Below, in pieces: positions 9,201 through 18,902 of a stretch of DNA of 64,000 bases. Under the pieces are notes generated by a model. The model saw nothing but the letters and a program-made list of their open reading frames with translations, was not told the DNA's origin and did no database searches. The translations under genes were made by a program, and so were the position numbers. Every line of letters starts with the position of its first letter. The first letter of the stretch is position 1. The DNA comes from an uncultured Collinsella sp. (GTDB taxonomy: Bacteria; Actinomycetota; Coriobacteriia; Coriobacteriales; Coriobacteriaceae), in contig CATYSO010000009.1 in assembly GCA_958412345.1 (NCBI GenBank), forward strand, positions 31,402 through 95,401. The letters run 5' to 3'.

Positions 9201-10244
9201 ATGGCGCTTTCTGAATACAGCAAGCGGCTGCTGGGTGCCTATGCCGAGCAGCCGTTCCTTATGGCTCCCATGGCGGGCGTGACCGACCCCGCCTACCGCA
9301 TCATGTGCCGCCGCCGCGGTGCCAACCTTGCCTACAGCGAGATGGTGAGCGTGGCAGGCCTTGCCTATGCCAGCAACAAAACGTGGCGCCTGGTGCTGCC
9401 GGCCGACGAGGAACAGCAGATTTGTGTGCAGCTCTTTGGCTCCAAACCTGATCAGTTTGCGAGCGCCGTCGCCGCCGTCGAGGAGCGCGTTGGCGACCGC
9501 CTGTCGCTCATCGATATCAATATGGCATGCCCCGCCCGCAAGGTCGTTACCAAGGGCGAGGGTTCGGCGCTCATGCGCACGCCCGACCTGGCGGAGAAGA
9601 TCGTCGAGGCCACGGTGGGCGCGGCGCACGTGCCCGTGACCGTCAAGATCCGCAAGGGCTTTTATGCCGAGGACCGCAATGCCGCGACATTTGCCCAGAT
9701 GCTTGAGGGCGCAGGGGCTGCCGCAGTCGCCGTGCATGGTCGTTGCGCCACGCAGCTCTACACGGGCCAGGCCGACTGGTCGGTCGTCGATGAGGTTGCC
9801 GATTCTGTCGAGATTCCCGTGATTGGTTCGGGCGATGTGTTCTCGGCCGAGGACGCTGCTGAGCATCTGCACGGCTCGGGTGCCAGCGCGGTGTTTATCG
9901 CGCGCGGTATCTACGGTAATCCCTGGGTGTTCGGCGATGCCCGAGCCCTTGCACTCGATGGCACGCCGGTTCCTTCTCGCTCCTCGGTCGAGCGCCTGGA
10001 GGCTCTGCGCGAGCACCTGACGTTGACGCACGAGCTTCTGCCGCTCATGTCGCGTGCCCGCACGTACGCAAGTTGGTACTTAAAGGGCATGCCTCATGCC
10101 GCCGCCTGGCGCGCTCAGGTGGTGCGTTGCTCTACGTACGAGGAGTTCATGTCGCTGGTCGATGATATCGAGCGCGATGTGGTGGCCTGCGAGGCCGCGC
10201 TTGCCGCCGGTGAGTCGGTGCCCGCTCATCCGCTGGAGGCTTAA
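9201..10244 (+). CDS. dus: tRNA-dihydrouridine synthase
   Basis: FMN- and NADPH-dependent enzyme reducing uridine to dihydrouridine in the tRNA D-loop. The 347 residues form a TIM barrel starting with the FMN-binding MAPMAGVTDPAYR (about 21-33). The catalytic Cys is in DINMACPARKV near residue 110, and VHGRCATQLYTG marks the phosphate-binding side. Which of the DusA/B/C classes it is cannot be decided by eye; it resembles the DusB-type proteins of Gram-positives. Confidence 0.92.
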   Translation: MALSEYSKRLLGAYAEQPFLMAPMAGVTDPAYRIMCRRRGANLAYSEMVSVAGLAYASNKTWRLVLPADEEQQICVQLFGSKPDQFASAVAAVEERVGDRLSLIDINMACPARKVVTKGEGSALMRTPDLAEKIVEATVGAAHVPVTVKIRKGFYAEDRNAATFAQMLEGAGAAAVAVHGRCATQLYTGQADWSVVDEVADSVEIPVIGSGDVFSAEDAAEHLHGSGASAVFIARGIYGNPWVFGDARALALDGTPVPSRSSVERLEALREHLTLTHELLPLMSRARTYASWYLKGMPHAAAWRAQVVRCSTYEEFMSLVDDIERDVVACEAALAAGESVPAHPLEA

Positions 10245-10246
10245 GG

Positions 10247-11479
10247 GTGGCCGTTACCGCGCTGTACATGCACGTGCCGTTTTGCGCCCAAAAGTGCCGC
10301 TATTGCGACTTTGACTCGCGTAGCTTTGCTCTGTGTGATTTGGATGCTGCGCTCGATTCCTATTTTGAGCAGCTGTATGCGCGCCTCGATTCCTTTGGCG
10401 ACGCCGGGGCGCTTGCGCAGGTCCGCACGGTCTATATTGGCGGCGGCACGCCGTCACTGGCTGGGGAGCGCCTGGTGAAACTTGCCCGTCGTATCTCCAT
10501 GTGGTGCAAGCCCGTTGAATTTACTTGCGAAGCCAATCCTGAGTCGCTGACCGCCGAGCTCGCCACCGCGCTTGCTGAGGCGGGTGTCATGCGCATCTCT
10601 CTGGGCGTGCAAACCCTCGACAATACCGAGCTGGCTGCTATCGGCCGCATTCACGATGCTAATCGGGCACTTGCGGCTATCGCGACGGTGAAGGACGCTG
10701 GCCTCGATGTGTCGTGCGACCTGATGTGCGGCCTTCCCGGGCAGACGGCCGCAAGCTGGCGGAGCACGCTCGATGGCGTGTTGGCGGCGGCGCCTCATCA
10801 TGTGTCGGTCTACCCGCTCACGCTCGAGGAGGGCACGCCACTCTATCGCATGGCGTGCCGTGACGAGTCGCTCGAGCCCGACGAGGATTTTCAGGCTTCG
10901 TGCATGGACGCGGCGCGTGAGCGCCTGGGTGCGGCCGGCTATCGTCCGTATGAGGTGGCAAGCTATGCGCTCGACGGCCATGAGTGCGCCCATAACATTG
11001 CCTACTGGACCGGACAGGGCTACCTGGGCCTGGGTCGTTCTGCCGCGGGCATGCTCGACGACGAGGATTTCGACCGTCTTGCAGGTTTGTTCCCCGGCGT
11101 GTCTTCTCGAGGCGATGCGTACCGCGTGCGTCTGGTGCAACGTGACGATGACGCGACGGCGTTCGAGGCCGAATATCTGTCGCAGCGCGAGGCTGTCGCC
11201 GAAGACTTGATGCTCGCTTGTCGCATGACGCGCGGTGTTGCGTCCGACTTGTTGGCTCGTGCAGCTTGCGTCATCCCAACGGGCGAGCTGGCAGCTGCCT
11301 GCGATCGCGCGCTCGAATTGGGTCTTGCCACTTGGGTGCCCGAGACGCTCTGGGGTCATGAGGGACCCTTCACTACGGCAGATGTCGTCGCGGGCCATGT
11401 TCGAGCTCGTCTGGCGCCGACCCATCTGGGCTGGCTCGATGGAAATGTTCTGTTCGAGCTGTTTTGGGATCTAGCTTAG
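10247..11479 (+). CDS. hemW: Radical SAM protein HemW, heme chaperone
   Basis: The 410-residue protein has the radical SAM cluster motif PFCAQKCRYC (Cys 13, 17, 20), then the GGGTPS motif and EANPES. This is the HemW (formerly HemN-like) family, which binds heme and delivers it to respiratory proteins and is not the coproporphyrinogen oxidase itself. It starts with GTG two bases after dus. The lepA-hemW-dnaJ neighbourhood is common in Gram-positives. Confidence 0.88.
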   Translation: MAVTALYMHVPFCAQKCRYCDFDSRSFALCDLDAALDSYFEQLYARLDSFGDAGALAQVRTVYIGGGTPSLAGERLVKLARRISMWCKPVEFTCEANPESLTAELATALAEAGVMRISLGVQTLDNTELAAIGRIHDANRALAAIATVKDAGLDVSCDLMCGLPGQTAASWRSTLDGVLAAAPHHVSVYPLTLEEGTPLYRMACRDESLEPDEDFQASCMDAARERLGAAGYRPYEVASYALDGHECAHNIAYWTGQGYLGLGRSAAGMLDDEDFDRLAGLFPGVSSRGDAYRVRLVQRDDDATAFEAEYLSQREAVAEDLMLACRMTRGVASDLLARAACVIPTGELAAACDRALELGLATWVPETLWGHEGPFTTADVVAGHVRARLAPTHLGWLDGNVLFELFWDLA

Positions 11480-11489
11480 GCCGCTCGGG

Positions 11490-11495
11490 TAGAAT
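11490..11495 (+). promoter_or_regulatory. -10 element upstream of the first dnaJ
   Basis: CGGG-TAGAAT resembles the -10 elements of holA and lepA. No CIRCE (TTAGCACTC) or HAIR-type heat-shock operator was seen between it and the gene. Confidence 0.4.
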
Positions 11496-11537
11496 TACCG
11501 GAATATATACGCTGCTGTGAGCAGGAGGTTGCCGCGC

Positions 11538-12641
11538 ATGGCGACGATGAACGAAAAAGATTACTACGAGATTCTGGGTGTCTCCAAGGACGCCACCTCG
11601 CGTGATATTCAAAAGGCCTTCCAGCAAAAGGCCCGTAAGCTCCATCCGGACGTCAATAAAGAGCCGGATGCCGAGGAAAAGTTTAAAGAGGTTTCCGAGG
11701 CCTACGCCGTGCTTTCGGATGAGCAAAAACGTGCGCGCTACGACGCCATGCGTTCTGGCAATCCCTTTGCCGGTGCTCCTACGGCTTCGCCCTATGGTGG
11801 CGGCTACGCCGGCAACACGGGCTATGGCAATCCCTTTGAGGGCGGCTTTCCCTTTGGTGGCGCCTGGGGCCAGCAGCGTCGCGGCCAGGCTGCCTACAAT
11901 CCCGAGAACGGCGCCAACGTGGTCGTTGATATCAAACTCGACGCCAAGGAGGCCAAGGGCGGTGCCCGCAAGACCGTCCGCTACACGCGTTTCGACACCT
12001 GTAGCAACTGCGGCGGCTCGGGCTCCGTTTCGTCTGAGCATGCCCATACCTGCCCGAGCTGCGGCGGTCGCGGCCACATCGACGTCGACCTGTCCTTCCT
12101 TTTTGGCGCCGGCACGTTCCAGTCGGTCTGCCCCGAGTGCGGCGGTTCCGGCAAGGTCGTCGCCGACCCCTGTCCCGATTGCGGCGGCAGCGGTCGTACC
12201 CGCGTGACCTCCGAGCAGACGATCGAGTTTCCCGCCGGCACCCACGACGGAGACGAAGTGCGTATCCCCAACATGGGCCACGCCGGCACCAACGGCGCTT
12301 CGGGCGGTGACTTGATCGGACGTGCACATGTTGAGGCCGAGCGCTTGGAAGGCAAGGCCCGTACTGGCTTTTACCTGATGGGCATCGTGGCGCCGTTTTT
12401 GGTGCTGTCGGCCATCTCGGGCGTGTTCTCGGCCTTTGCCGTGATGTGCTTTATCCCCTTTACCATGGGCCTGTTCATGGTGCTTTCGGACGGTGTGCTT
12501 CATCGCAGCCTGCTGTGGTGGAAGCGCGGTGCGATGCAGTTTGCCAACGGTTTTGCCAACGGCTTCATGTTCGCGCTCGTGTCGGTTTGGTTCGCGAGCT
12601 GCTCGCAACGGGCCATGCTTTCGCCGTATCAAATGCAATAA
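11538..12641 (+). CDS. DnaJ-like co-chaperone with a C-terminal membrane domain
   Basis: The 367 residues start with a canonical J domain (HPD at 36-38), a Gly/Phe-rich linker (about 73-120), and a zinc-finger domain with four CxxCxGxG repeats (about 155-219). Normal DnaJ would continue through the second beta domain and dimerisation helix. Here, after about residue 272, the sequence changes to two or three hydrophobic helices ([19 protein letters not shown] onward) and ends MLSPYQMQ. It therefore probably recruits DnaK to the membrane. AGGAGG at 11523-11528 supports ATG 11538. A canonical dnaJ follows 81 bases later. Confidence 0.85.
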   Translation: MATMNEKDYYEILGVSKDATSRDIQKAFQQKARKLHPDVNKEPDAEEKFKEVSEAYAVLSDEQKRARYDAMRSGNPFAGAPTASPYGGGYAGNTGYGNPFEGGFPFGGAWGQQRRGQAAYNPENGANVVVDIKLDAKEAKGGARKTVRYTRFDTCSNCGGSGSVSSEHAHTCPSCGGRGHIDVDLSFLFGAGTFQSVCPECGGSGKVVADPCPDCGGSGRTRVTSEQTIEFPAGTHDGDEVRIPNMGHAGTNGASGGDLIGRAHVEAERLEGKARTGFYLMGIVAPFLVLSAISGVFSAFAVMCFIPFTMGLFMVLSDGVLHRSLLWWKRGAMQFANGFANGFMFALVSVWFASCSQRAMLSPYQMQ

Positions 12642-12722
12642 CATCAAACCCTTTGTTTGCGGTCGGCCCAGCTTGGGTATAGGACGCACTGTGACAATAA
12701 TGAAAGTCGGAAGGATTCGGTC

Positions 12723-13871
12723 GTGTCGGAAAATAGGGATTACTACGAGGTGCTTGGCGTCGACAGGGATGCCGACGCGCGGACGATTAAGCGTGCGTTT
12801 CTAAAGAAGGCCCGTACCGTACATCCGGATGTTTCGGACGATCCCGAGGCCGAGGCCAAGTTCAAGGAGCTCAACGAGGCCTATTCCGTTCTTTCCGATG
12901 AGCAGAAGCGTGCTAACTACGACCGTTACGGCACCGCTGACGGCCCCGGTGGCTCTGGTTATGTCGACATCAACGATATCTTTGGTGGCATGGGCATGGA
13001 CGACCTGTTCTCGTCTTTTTTTGGCGGCGGTGCCGGTGGTGGCGCCCGCAGCCGTCGTGAGCGTCGTCGCGGACGTGACATGGCCATCTCGCTTTCGGTG
13101 ACGCTCGAGGAGGCGGCACTCGGCTGCAAAAAGACGATCAGCTATGATCGCCTTGCTCCTTGCGAGGACTGCAACGGTACCGGTAGGGCCGAGGGTGCAC
13201 AGGAAAAGCAGTGCAGTCGCTGCCACGGTACGGGCTACGTCACGACGGTTCAGCGATCGTTTTTGGGCCAGGTTCAGTCTTCCTCGCCTTGCCCCGACTG
13301 CCATGGCGAGGGCACGGTTATCGACCATCCCTGCGAGACCTGCGACGGTCAGGGCCGCACGCCTTCGCACGAAAAGATCGACATCGATATTCCCGCCGGC
13401 GTTTCGACCGGTCGCCAGCTGCGTGTGAGCGGCTTTGGCGAGGCCGGCCTTCGCGGCGAGCCTTCTGGCGACCTGATTGTCAACGTGCGCGTTGCCGACC
13501 ATGAGCGCTTTAAGCGCAACGGTGACGACCTGTACCTGGTGAGCGATATCTCGATTGCGCAGGCTGCGCTCGGCTGCGAGATCGAGGTCGAGGGCATTAT
13601 GCCCGACGAGGTCGTTAAGGTGACGGTTCCCGTCGGCGCCCAGTACGGCGACACCGTGAGCGTCAATAATTACGGCATGCCGCGCATTGGCGGTGGCGGT
13701 TCGCGTGGCCGCCTGATCGTGCAGCTGCGCGTGGTCGTTCCCACCAATCTTTCCAATAAGCAACGCGAGCTGCTCCGTGCTTTTGCCGACGAGATGGGCG
13801 ATGACGTCGCTTCCGGTAAGAAGTCGGTGACCGACCGTATCAAGAGTGCCCTCGACGATATCCTCGATTAA
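12723..13871 (+). CDS. dnaJ: Chaperone protein DnaJ
   Basis: Full-length 382-residue type I J-protein that stimulates DnaK ATPase and binds unfolded clients. It has a J domain with HPD at 34-36, a G-rich linker, four zinc-binding repeats (CEDCNGTG, CSRCHGTG, CPDCHGEG, CETCDGQG) and both C-terminal beta domains. The start is GTG 12723, with AAGGA about 9 bases upstream. A TATAGG at 12678-12683 after GGG may be its own -10. mtaB follows after 9 bases. Confidence 0.93.
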   Translation: MSENRDYYEVLGVDRDADARTIKRAFLKKARTVHPDVSDDPEAEAKFKELNEAYSVLSDEQKRANYDRYGTADGPGGSGYVDINDIFGGMGMDDLFSSFFGGGAGGGARSRRERRRGRDMAISLSVTLEEAALGCKKTISYDRLAPCEDCNGTGRAEGAQEKQCSRCHGTGYVTTVQRSFLGQVQSSSPCPDCHGEGTVIDHPCETCDGQGRTPSHEKIDIDIPAGVSTGRQLRVSGFGEAGLRGEPSGDLIVNVRVADHERFKRNGDDLYLVSDISIAQAALGCEIEVEGIMPDEVVKVTVPVGAQYGDTVSVNNYGMPRIGGGGSRGRLIVQLRVVVPTNLSNKQRELLRAFADEMGDDVASGKKSVTDRIKSALDDILD

Positions 13872-13880
13872 GGAGCCCGC

Positions 13881-15173
13881 GTGCTCGCACCCCATATTTC
13901 CGTCGTCAACCTCGGCTGCCGTGTCAACCGGGTTGAGTCTGACCGTATCACTGCCGATCTTATGCGCCTGGGCTTTGCTATGGTGGAGCCCCAGGATGCC
14001 GATTTGATCGTCATTAACACCTGTGCCGTTACGGGCGAGGCCGAGGCCAAGACCCGTAAGGCCGTCCGTCATGCGCTGGCCCATCCAAATGAGCCCTATG
14101 TGGTCGTGACCGGATGCGTGGTCAATTTGCATCCCGAGGAGCTGTTGGAGCTTTCGGATCGCGTGATTGCCGAGCCGTCTAAGATCGATGTCGCTGAACG
14201 TGTCTGCGATGTGCTGGGCGTTGAGTCCGATAGCGTTCCCGCCTGCAGCGATGGTGACGTGGTCGATGCGCTCGGTCGTTCGCGGCTGGGCGTGAAGATC
14301 CAGGATGGCTGCAACCACCGTTGCACCTATTGCATCGTGTGGAAGGCCCGCGGCCCCGAGCGTTCCGTGCCCGTCGAGTCCGTGCTTGAGCAAGTTCGCG
14401 AGGCCCAGGAGGCCGGCGTGCCCGAGGTGGTGCTGACCGGTGTGAACCTGGGTGCCTACGATGGCAAGAGCGCGACCGACGAGCATGTCGAAATCGATGA
14501 GCTGCTCGAGGCCATCATGGAGCGCACGACTATTGCGCATGTGCGCATTTCCTCGGTCGAACCCATGGATATCTCTGAGCGCCTGCTTAAGGTTATGGCG
14601 CGCTATCCGCAGCGTATTGCCCCGTTTTTGCACCTGCCCGTGCAGTCCGGTTGCACAGCGACCCTGCATCGCATGGGTCGTCCCTATAGTGCGGAGGCCT
14701 TTGAGGACACGGTGCGTATGATTCGCGCCAACTTGCCCCAGGCGTCTCTTTCGTGCGATGTCATCGTCGGTTTTCCTGGTGAGACGGACGAGGAGTTCGA
14801 GGAGTCGCTGGCGCTGTGCCGCCGTGTGGGTTTCTCGCGTATGCACGTGTTCCGCTACAGCAAGCGTCCCGGTACCCTTGCTGCCGACATGCCCGACCAG
14901 GTGCCGCCCGAGGTTATGGCCGAGCGCAGCCGTCGTATGCGAGACACGGCGCAGGAGCTCGCTATTGCCGATGCTCGTCGTCGCGTGGGCACTGTCGAGC
15001 GTGCCGTGCTCGAGTATGGTGACAACCTGACGCTCGGTTCGTTCCATCATGCCCGTCTTGACGATACCTGTGGACTTACAGCCCCGTGCCTGCTCGATGT
15101 TGCTATCATCGGAGTCGATGATTCCGGCTTGGTCCATGCGCGCAGGGAGGTCCATGGAAGCCTCGAAGATTAG
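13881..15173 (+). CDS. mtaB: tRNA (t6A37) methylthiotransferase MtaB-like
   Basis: Radical SAM methylthiotransferase of 430 residues that would convert t6A37 to ms2t6A37 in tRNA. The N-terminal UPF0004 domain binds one [4Fe-4S] cluster (NLGCRVN, NTCAVTG). The radical SAM motif CNHRCTYC is near 144-151, and a TRAM-like domain is at the C-terminus. NLGCRVNRVE at the N-terminus fits MtaB rather than MiaB or RimO, both of which are encoded elsewhere in this window. The start is GTG. The 3' end overlaps phoH by 20 bases. Confidence 0.88.
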   Translation: MLAPHISVVNLGCRVNRVESDRITADLMRLGFAMVEPQDADLIVINTCAVTGEAEAKTRKAVRHALAHPNEPYVVVTGCVVNLHPEELLELSDRVIAEPSKIDVAERVCDVLGVESDSVPACSDGDVVDALGRSRLGVKIQDGCNHRCTYCIVWKARGPERSVPVESVLEQVREAQEAGVPEVVLTGVNLGAYDGKSATDEHVEIDELLEAIMERTTIAHVRISSVEPMDISERLLKVMARYPQRIAPFLHLPVQSGCTATLHRMGRPYSAEAFEDTVRMIRANLPQASLSCDVIVGFPGETDEEFEESLALCRRVGFSRMHVFRYSKRPGTLAADMPDQVPPEVMAERSRRMRDTAQELAIADARRRVGTVERAVLEYGDNLTLGSFHHARLDDTCGLTAPCLLDVAIIGVDDSGLVHARREVHGSLED

Positions 15174-16140
15174 ACTTACCGTTCCCGAGGGAATTGATCC
15201 CTCGCGCGTTTTGGGCGCCGGCGACGGCGTCCTTCGTGCGCTCGAGAGTTTGGTTCGCGCTCACGTGGTCGCCCGTGGCGATAGTATCGCCGTGAGCGGT
15301 GACCCGGACGAGGTCGAGCTCGTGGCGCGTTTTTTCGAACACGCTTTTCGCGAGGCGGCCGCCGGGCGCACGCTGTCTGCCGACGATGTCTCTCGCTGCC
15401 TGGCCGTCTTGCGCGACGGTGAGCACGAGGCTACGTCGCTTCGCAATGACGTGTTGCTTTCGTATCGCGGCCGCGTCATTCGCCCCAAGACGCTCGGGCA
15501 AAAGCGCTATGTGGATGCCATCCGCTCGCATACCATCACGTTTGGCCTAGGTCCAGCCGGTACCGGTAAAACTTATCTGGCCATGGCGCTCGCCGTTGCC
15601 GCGCTCAAGCGCCACGAGGTGGGCCGTCTGATCTTGACGCGTCCGGTTGTCGAGGCGGGGGAGAACCTGGGCTTTTTGCCCGGCACCCTCGAGGAAAAGA
15701 TCGATCCGTACATGCGTCCGCTCTACGACGCCCTTTTTGACATGATGGATCGCGAGCGAACCGATGAGCTTATGGAGCGCGGCGTGATCGAGATCGCCCC
15801 GCTTGCCTATATGCGCGGTCGTACGCTGAGCGATGCCTTCGTGGTGCTCGACGAGGCGCAAAATACCACGCCCGAGCAGATGAAGATGTTCCTGACACGC
15901 CTTGGATTCAACTCCAAGTTCGTGATTACCGGCGACCTCAGCCAGCGCGACCTGGTGGGTCGTCGTGGTGGCTTGGCGGATGTCGAGAAGATTTTGGGCC
16001 GTGTCGACGATGTGGCGTTTGCACACCTGGAGCGCGCCGATGTGGTGCGCCATGCCCTGGTGGGTCGTATCGTCGAGGCATACGATGCTTATGATGACGT
16101 GCGTGAGCAGCGCTCGCGCGACCGAAAGGAGTCCCGTTGA
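15154..16140 (+). CDS. phoH: PhoH-like ATPase
   Basis: A 328-residue P-loop ATPase with Walker A GPAGTGKT (about 134-141) and Walker B VVLDEAQN (about 229-236). Its N-terminal region resembles a KH-like fold. PhoH-family proteins are linked to RNA metabolism, and the gene almost always precedes ybeY, as here. GGGAGG at 15145-15150 supports ATG 15154, which overlaps the mtaB end. The stop TGA overlaps the TTG start of ybeY. Confidence 0.9.
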   Translation: MEASKIRLTVPEGIDPSRVLGAGDGVLRALESLVRAHVVARGDSIAVSGDPDEVELVARFFEHAFREAAAGRTLSADDVSRCLAVLRDGEHEATSLRNDVLLSYRGRVIRPKTLGQKRYVDAIRSHTITFGLGPAGTGKTYLAMALAVAALKRHEVGRLILTRPVVEAGENLGFLPGTLEEKIDPYMRPLYDALFDMMDRERTDELMERGVIEIAPLAYMRGRTLSDAFVVLDEAQNTTPEQMKMFLTRLGFNSKFVITGDLSQRDLVGRRGGLADVEKILGRVDDVAFAHLERADVVRHALVGRIVEAYDAYDDVREQRSRDRKESR

Positions 16141-16646
16141 GTGTATTGATCAGCAACGATGCCGAGCTCGATACGCTGCTCGACGCGCAGGAGGTGGTGC
16201 ACATCTGCGAGGTTGTGCTTGCCGCCGAGGGCGTTGAACGTGAAGTCGAGATTTCCCTTTCGTATGTCGATGAGGGCGAGATGCATGAGCTCAACCACGA
16301 ATGGCGCGGTATCGATCGCACGACCGACGTGCTCTCGTTTGAGTGCGACTCGGCTTTTGACGAGGATATCCCTGCCGATGAGACGCTCGAGCTCGGCGAT
16401 ATTATCCTGGCCCCGCAGGTCATTGCCCGCCAAGCCCCCGGTTTTGGCAACAGCCCCGCCGACGAGTGCCGCCTGATGCTCGTGCACGGCATGCTGCACC
16501 TGCTGGGGTATGACCATATCGAGGACGACGAGGCCGAGGTCATGGAGGCCCGCGAGGACGCTATCCTGCGCGATCTGGCGCTCGAGCGCGGCGAGGACCC
16601 CAAACTCGTTCACGTCGGCCCCATCACCAATCATGCCCACGACTAG
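16137..16646 (+). CDS. ybeY: Endoribonuclease YbeY, 16S rRNA maturation
   Basis: Zinc-dependent endoribonuclease for 16S rRNA 3' processing and ribosome quality control. The 169 residues carry the metal motif HGMLHLLGYDH (about 117-127). The start is TTG at 16137, overlapping the phoH TGA (TTGA) and preceded by AAAGGAG at 16124-16130; no other start codon fits the RBS. Confidence 0.92.
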   Translation: MSVLISNDAELDTLLDAQEVVHICEVVLAAEGVEREVEISLSYVDEGEMHELNHEWRGIDRTTDVLSFECDSAFDEDIPADETLELGDIILAPQVIARQAPGFGNSPADECRLMLVHGMLHLLGYDHIEDDEAEVMEAREDAILRDLALERGEDPKLVHVGPITNHAHD

Positions 16647-16655
16647 GAGCCGTTT

Positions 16656-17033
16656 ATGATTCCCGGATCGAACAAGGACCATCCGTCCTTTTTAAAGTCG
16701 TTCTCCTACGCCATGGAGGGCTTCGTCACCGCCGTCAAGACCGAGCGCAACATTAAGGTCATGCTCGTAGCGGGCGTGTGCACCGTCATTGCCGGCTGCA
16801 TCGTGGGGCTCGACATTGCCGAGTGGGCCACGATTATCATCTGCTGCGGCCTGGTGATTCACGGCGAGCTGTGCAATACCGCCATGGAGGCCATTGTCGA
16901 TCTGGCGACCCAGGAGTTCCATCCGCTGGCAAAACGCGCCAAGGACATCGCCGCTGCCTCGGTATACGTACTTTCAATCACCGCCGCGATTGTGGGCTTG
17001 CTGGTATTTGCCCACGCGCTCGGCTTTATTTAG
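16656..17033 (+). CDS. dgkA: Diacylglycerol/undecaprenol kinase
   Basis: Small 125-residue integral membrane kinase of the DgkA family. It has three predicted helices and the catalytic signature E-NTAMEAIVDL near 72-83. In Gram-positives, members phosphorylate undecaprenol for the peptidoglycan lipid carrier, the likely role here. It sits between ybeY and era, the standard order. Confidence 0.88.
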   Translation: MIPGSNKDHPSFLKSFSYAMEGFVTAVKTERNIKVMLVAGVCTVIAGCIVGLDIAEWATIIICCGLVIHGELCNTAMEAIVDLATQEFHPLAKRAKDIAAASVYVLSITAAIVGLLVFAHALGFI

Positions 17034-17045
17034 AAAGGGATTCCC

Positions 17046-18113
17046 ATGTCCGACAATATGCAGCCTATCGATGAAATTTTGGACGACGAGTCCCCGGATG
17101 CTAAGGCGACCGAGGCTTATGAGGAAGTCGAGGAGTTCGACCCGTTTGAGGGCATGAGCGACGAGGAACTCGACGCCCTGTGCGACGAGGACGACAGCCT
17201 TGCGGGCTTTGGCGACGTTGAGCCCGGTTTCCGCAGTGGCTTCGTGGCCTTGGTCGGCCGCCCCAACGCCGGTAAGTCAACGCTGCTCAACGCCTGCTAT
17301 GGCAAAAAGGTCGCCATCACCTCGCCGGTAGCCCAGACGACTCGCCGTCGCATGCGCGCCGTCGTCAACCGCCCCGGCTACCAGCTGGTCTTTGTCGATA
17401 CCCCAGGTATCCACAAGCCCAAGGACGGCCTGGGGTCCGAGCTCAACAAGAGCGCGCTGTTCGAGCTGAACGATGTCGATGTTGTCGCGTTTTTGATTGA
17501 TGCCACCAAACCGATCGGCAGGGGAGACGCCTGGGTTGCCGAGCGTGTCAGATGCGCCCGTTCCAAGAAGGTCCTCGTGCTCACCAAGGCCGATGAGGCC
17601 GACCCCGCACAGGTCATGGAGCAGCTTAAGGCCGCCCACGAGCTTATGGAATATGACGACGAGATCGTGACGTCGTCGGTCAAGAACTTCAACGTCGATG
17701 CCTTTATCGAGACCGTTGCGCACTTTTTGCCCGAGGGCCCGCGATGGTTCCCTGAGGACATGGGTACCGACGCTTCGGACGAGACGCTTGTTGCCGAGTT
17801 TGTGCGCGAGAAGGTCTTGCGCCGCACCCGTGATGAGATCCCGCACTCCGTCGGCGTGATCTGCGATGCGCTTGAGCAGACCAAGAAGGTGCTGCGCGTG
17901 CACGCCACCATTTACGTCGAGCGCGAGGGCCAAAAGGGCATCATCATCGGCAAGGGCGGCGAGATGATCAAACATATCGGCATCGACGCCCGTCGCGACC
18001 TTGAGCGCATCTTTGGCACCCAGGTCTTTTTGGAGCTGGACGTGAAGGTCAAGGCCGGCTGGCGTGACGACGAGGCCCAGATTCGCCGCTTTGGCTATAA
18101 CGCCGAGGATTAG
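17046..18113 (+). CDS. era: GTPase Era with an acidic N-terminal extension
   Basis: Ribosome-assembly GTPase that binds the 3' end of 16S rRNA. G1 GRPNAGKST is at about 71-79, DTPGIHKP follows, and a KH domain with IIIGKGGEMIK is near 299. At 355 residues it is about 55 longer than usual. The excess is an N-terminal, strongly acidic segment (many Asp/Glu) before the G domain. GAAAGGG before ATG 17046 supports the long form. Confidence 0.93.
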   Translation: MSDNMQPIDEILDDESPDAKATEAYEEVEEFDPFEGMSDEELDALCDEDDSLAGFGDVEPGFRSGFVALVGRPNAGKSTLLNACYGKKVAITSPVAQTTRRRMRAVVNRPGYQLVFVDTPGIHKPKDGLGSELNKSALFELNDVDVVAFLIDATKPIGRGDAWVAERVRCARSKKVLVLTKADEADPAQVMEQLKAAHELMEYDDEIVTSSVKNFNVDAFIETVAHFLPEGPRWFPEDMGTDASDETLVAEFVREKVLRRTRDEIPHSVGVICDALEQTKKVLRVHATIYVEREGQKGIIIGKGGEMIKHIGIDARRDLERIFGTQVFLELDVKVKAGWRDDEAQIRRFGYNAED

Positions 18114-18128
18114 GGACACGCGGCGCGA

Positions 18129-18878
18129 ATGGCAGGTTCTCGTACATATCGCACGAAAGTGCTCGTGCTCGATAAGACGAAGCTCAAAGAGACGGACCTG
18201 ATCCTGACGATGCTTGACGAGCGGGGTCGGCAGGTTCGTGCCGTGGCAAAGGGCGCCCGCAAACCCGGCGGACGCCTGGCTGCGCGCTGCGAGATGTTCT
18301 GTACCGTTGATCTGCTGCTTGCGCATGGACGGTCGCTCGACGTGGTTTCCCAGGCCGAGCTTATGGAGGCGCCGCTCGGCGCTGCTCCCGATTACGAGAT
18401 GACCTGCGCCGCAAGCGCGATCGCCGAGGTCGCGCGCGTGTGCTCGTTCGAGGACGCCGAGGACCCGTTTACCTTTGCCATCACGCAGCGAGCGCTTGCC
18501 TTGGTGGGCAGCGGGCTCGACGCGGCGCATATGGATCTACTTGTGGCGGCATATGTCTTTAAGCTGCTGTCCCACGTTGGCTACCGACCCGATTTTTCGG
18601 CCTGCGTGCTGTGCGGAGACCCTATGTTGTCGTATTTTTCGCCCCAGGCGGGCGGTCTCATGTGCGGGTCGTGCGCGTCGAGCGTTCCGGGTGCCGAGCT
18701 GGTGTCGACCGGTGAGGTTGCATGGCTGCGCGCCCTCATGTCCATGACCTTCGATGCGCTTATGGCCGAGAGGGTCGACCCCCATACCGCTGCCTTTTTG
18801 CTGGGGCTTTCGCACGTGTGGGCTGCGACGCACACCGATCAACGTCTCCGTGCGATGGAATTCATGTTGGGTCGGTGA
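18129..18878 (+). CDS. recO: DNA repair protein RecO
   Basis: Recombination mediator that helps load RecA on SSB-coated DNA. The 249 residues have an N-terminal OB fold (VLVLDKTKLKETDLI), a helical middle part and a zinc site with paired CxxC motifs (CVLCG near 159 and CGSC near 179). It follows era by 15 bases. Confidence 0.9.
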   Translation: MAGSRTYRTKVLVLDKTKLKETDLILTMLDERGRQVRAVAKGARKPGGRLAARCEMFCTVDLLLAHGRSLDVVSQAELMEAPLGAAPDYEMTCAASAIAEVARVCSFEDAEDPFTFAITQRALALVGSGLDAAHMDLLVAAYVFKLLSHVGYRPDFSACVLCGDPMLSYFSPQAGGLMCGSCASSVPGAELVSTGEVAWLRALMSMTFDALMAERVDPHTAAFLLGLSHVWAATHTDQRLRAMEFMLGR

Positions 18879-18902
18879 TGATGCGCAGGCGCGGGCTGCT
18901 TG

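Noticed and set aside
12801..15155. 784-codon minus-strand open frame opposite dnaJ and mtaB
   Set aside because: It spans two well-supported plus-strand genes and their junction, has no RBS and has His/Arg-rich antisense-like composition.
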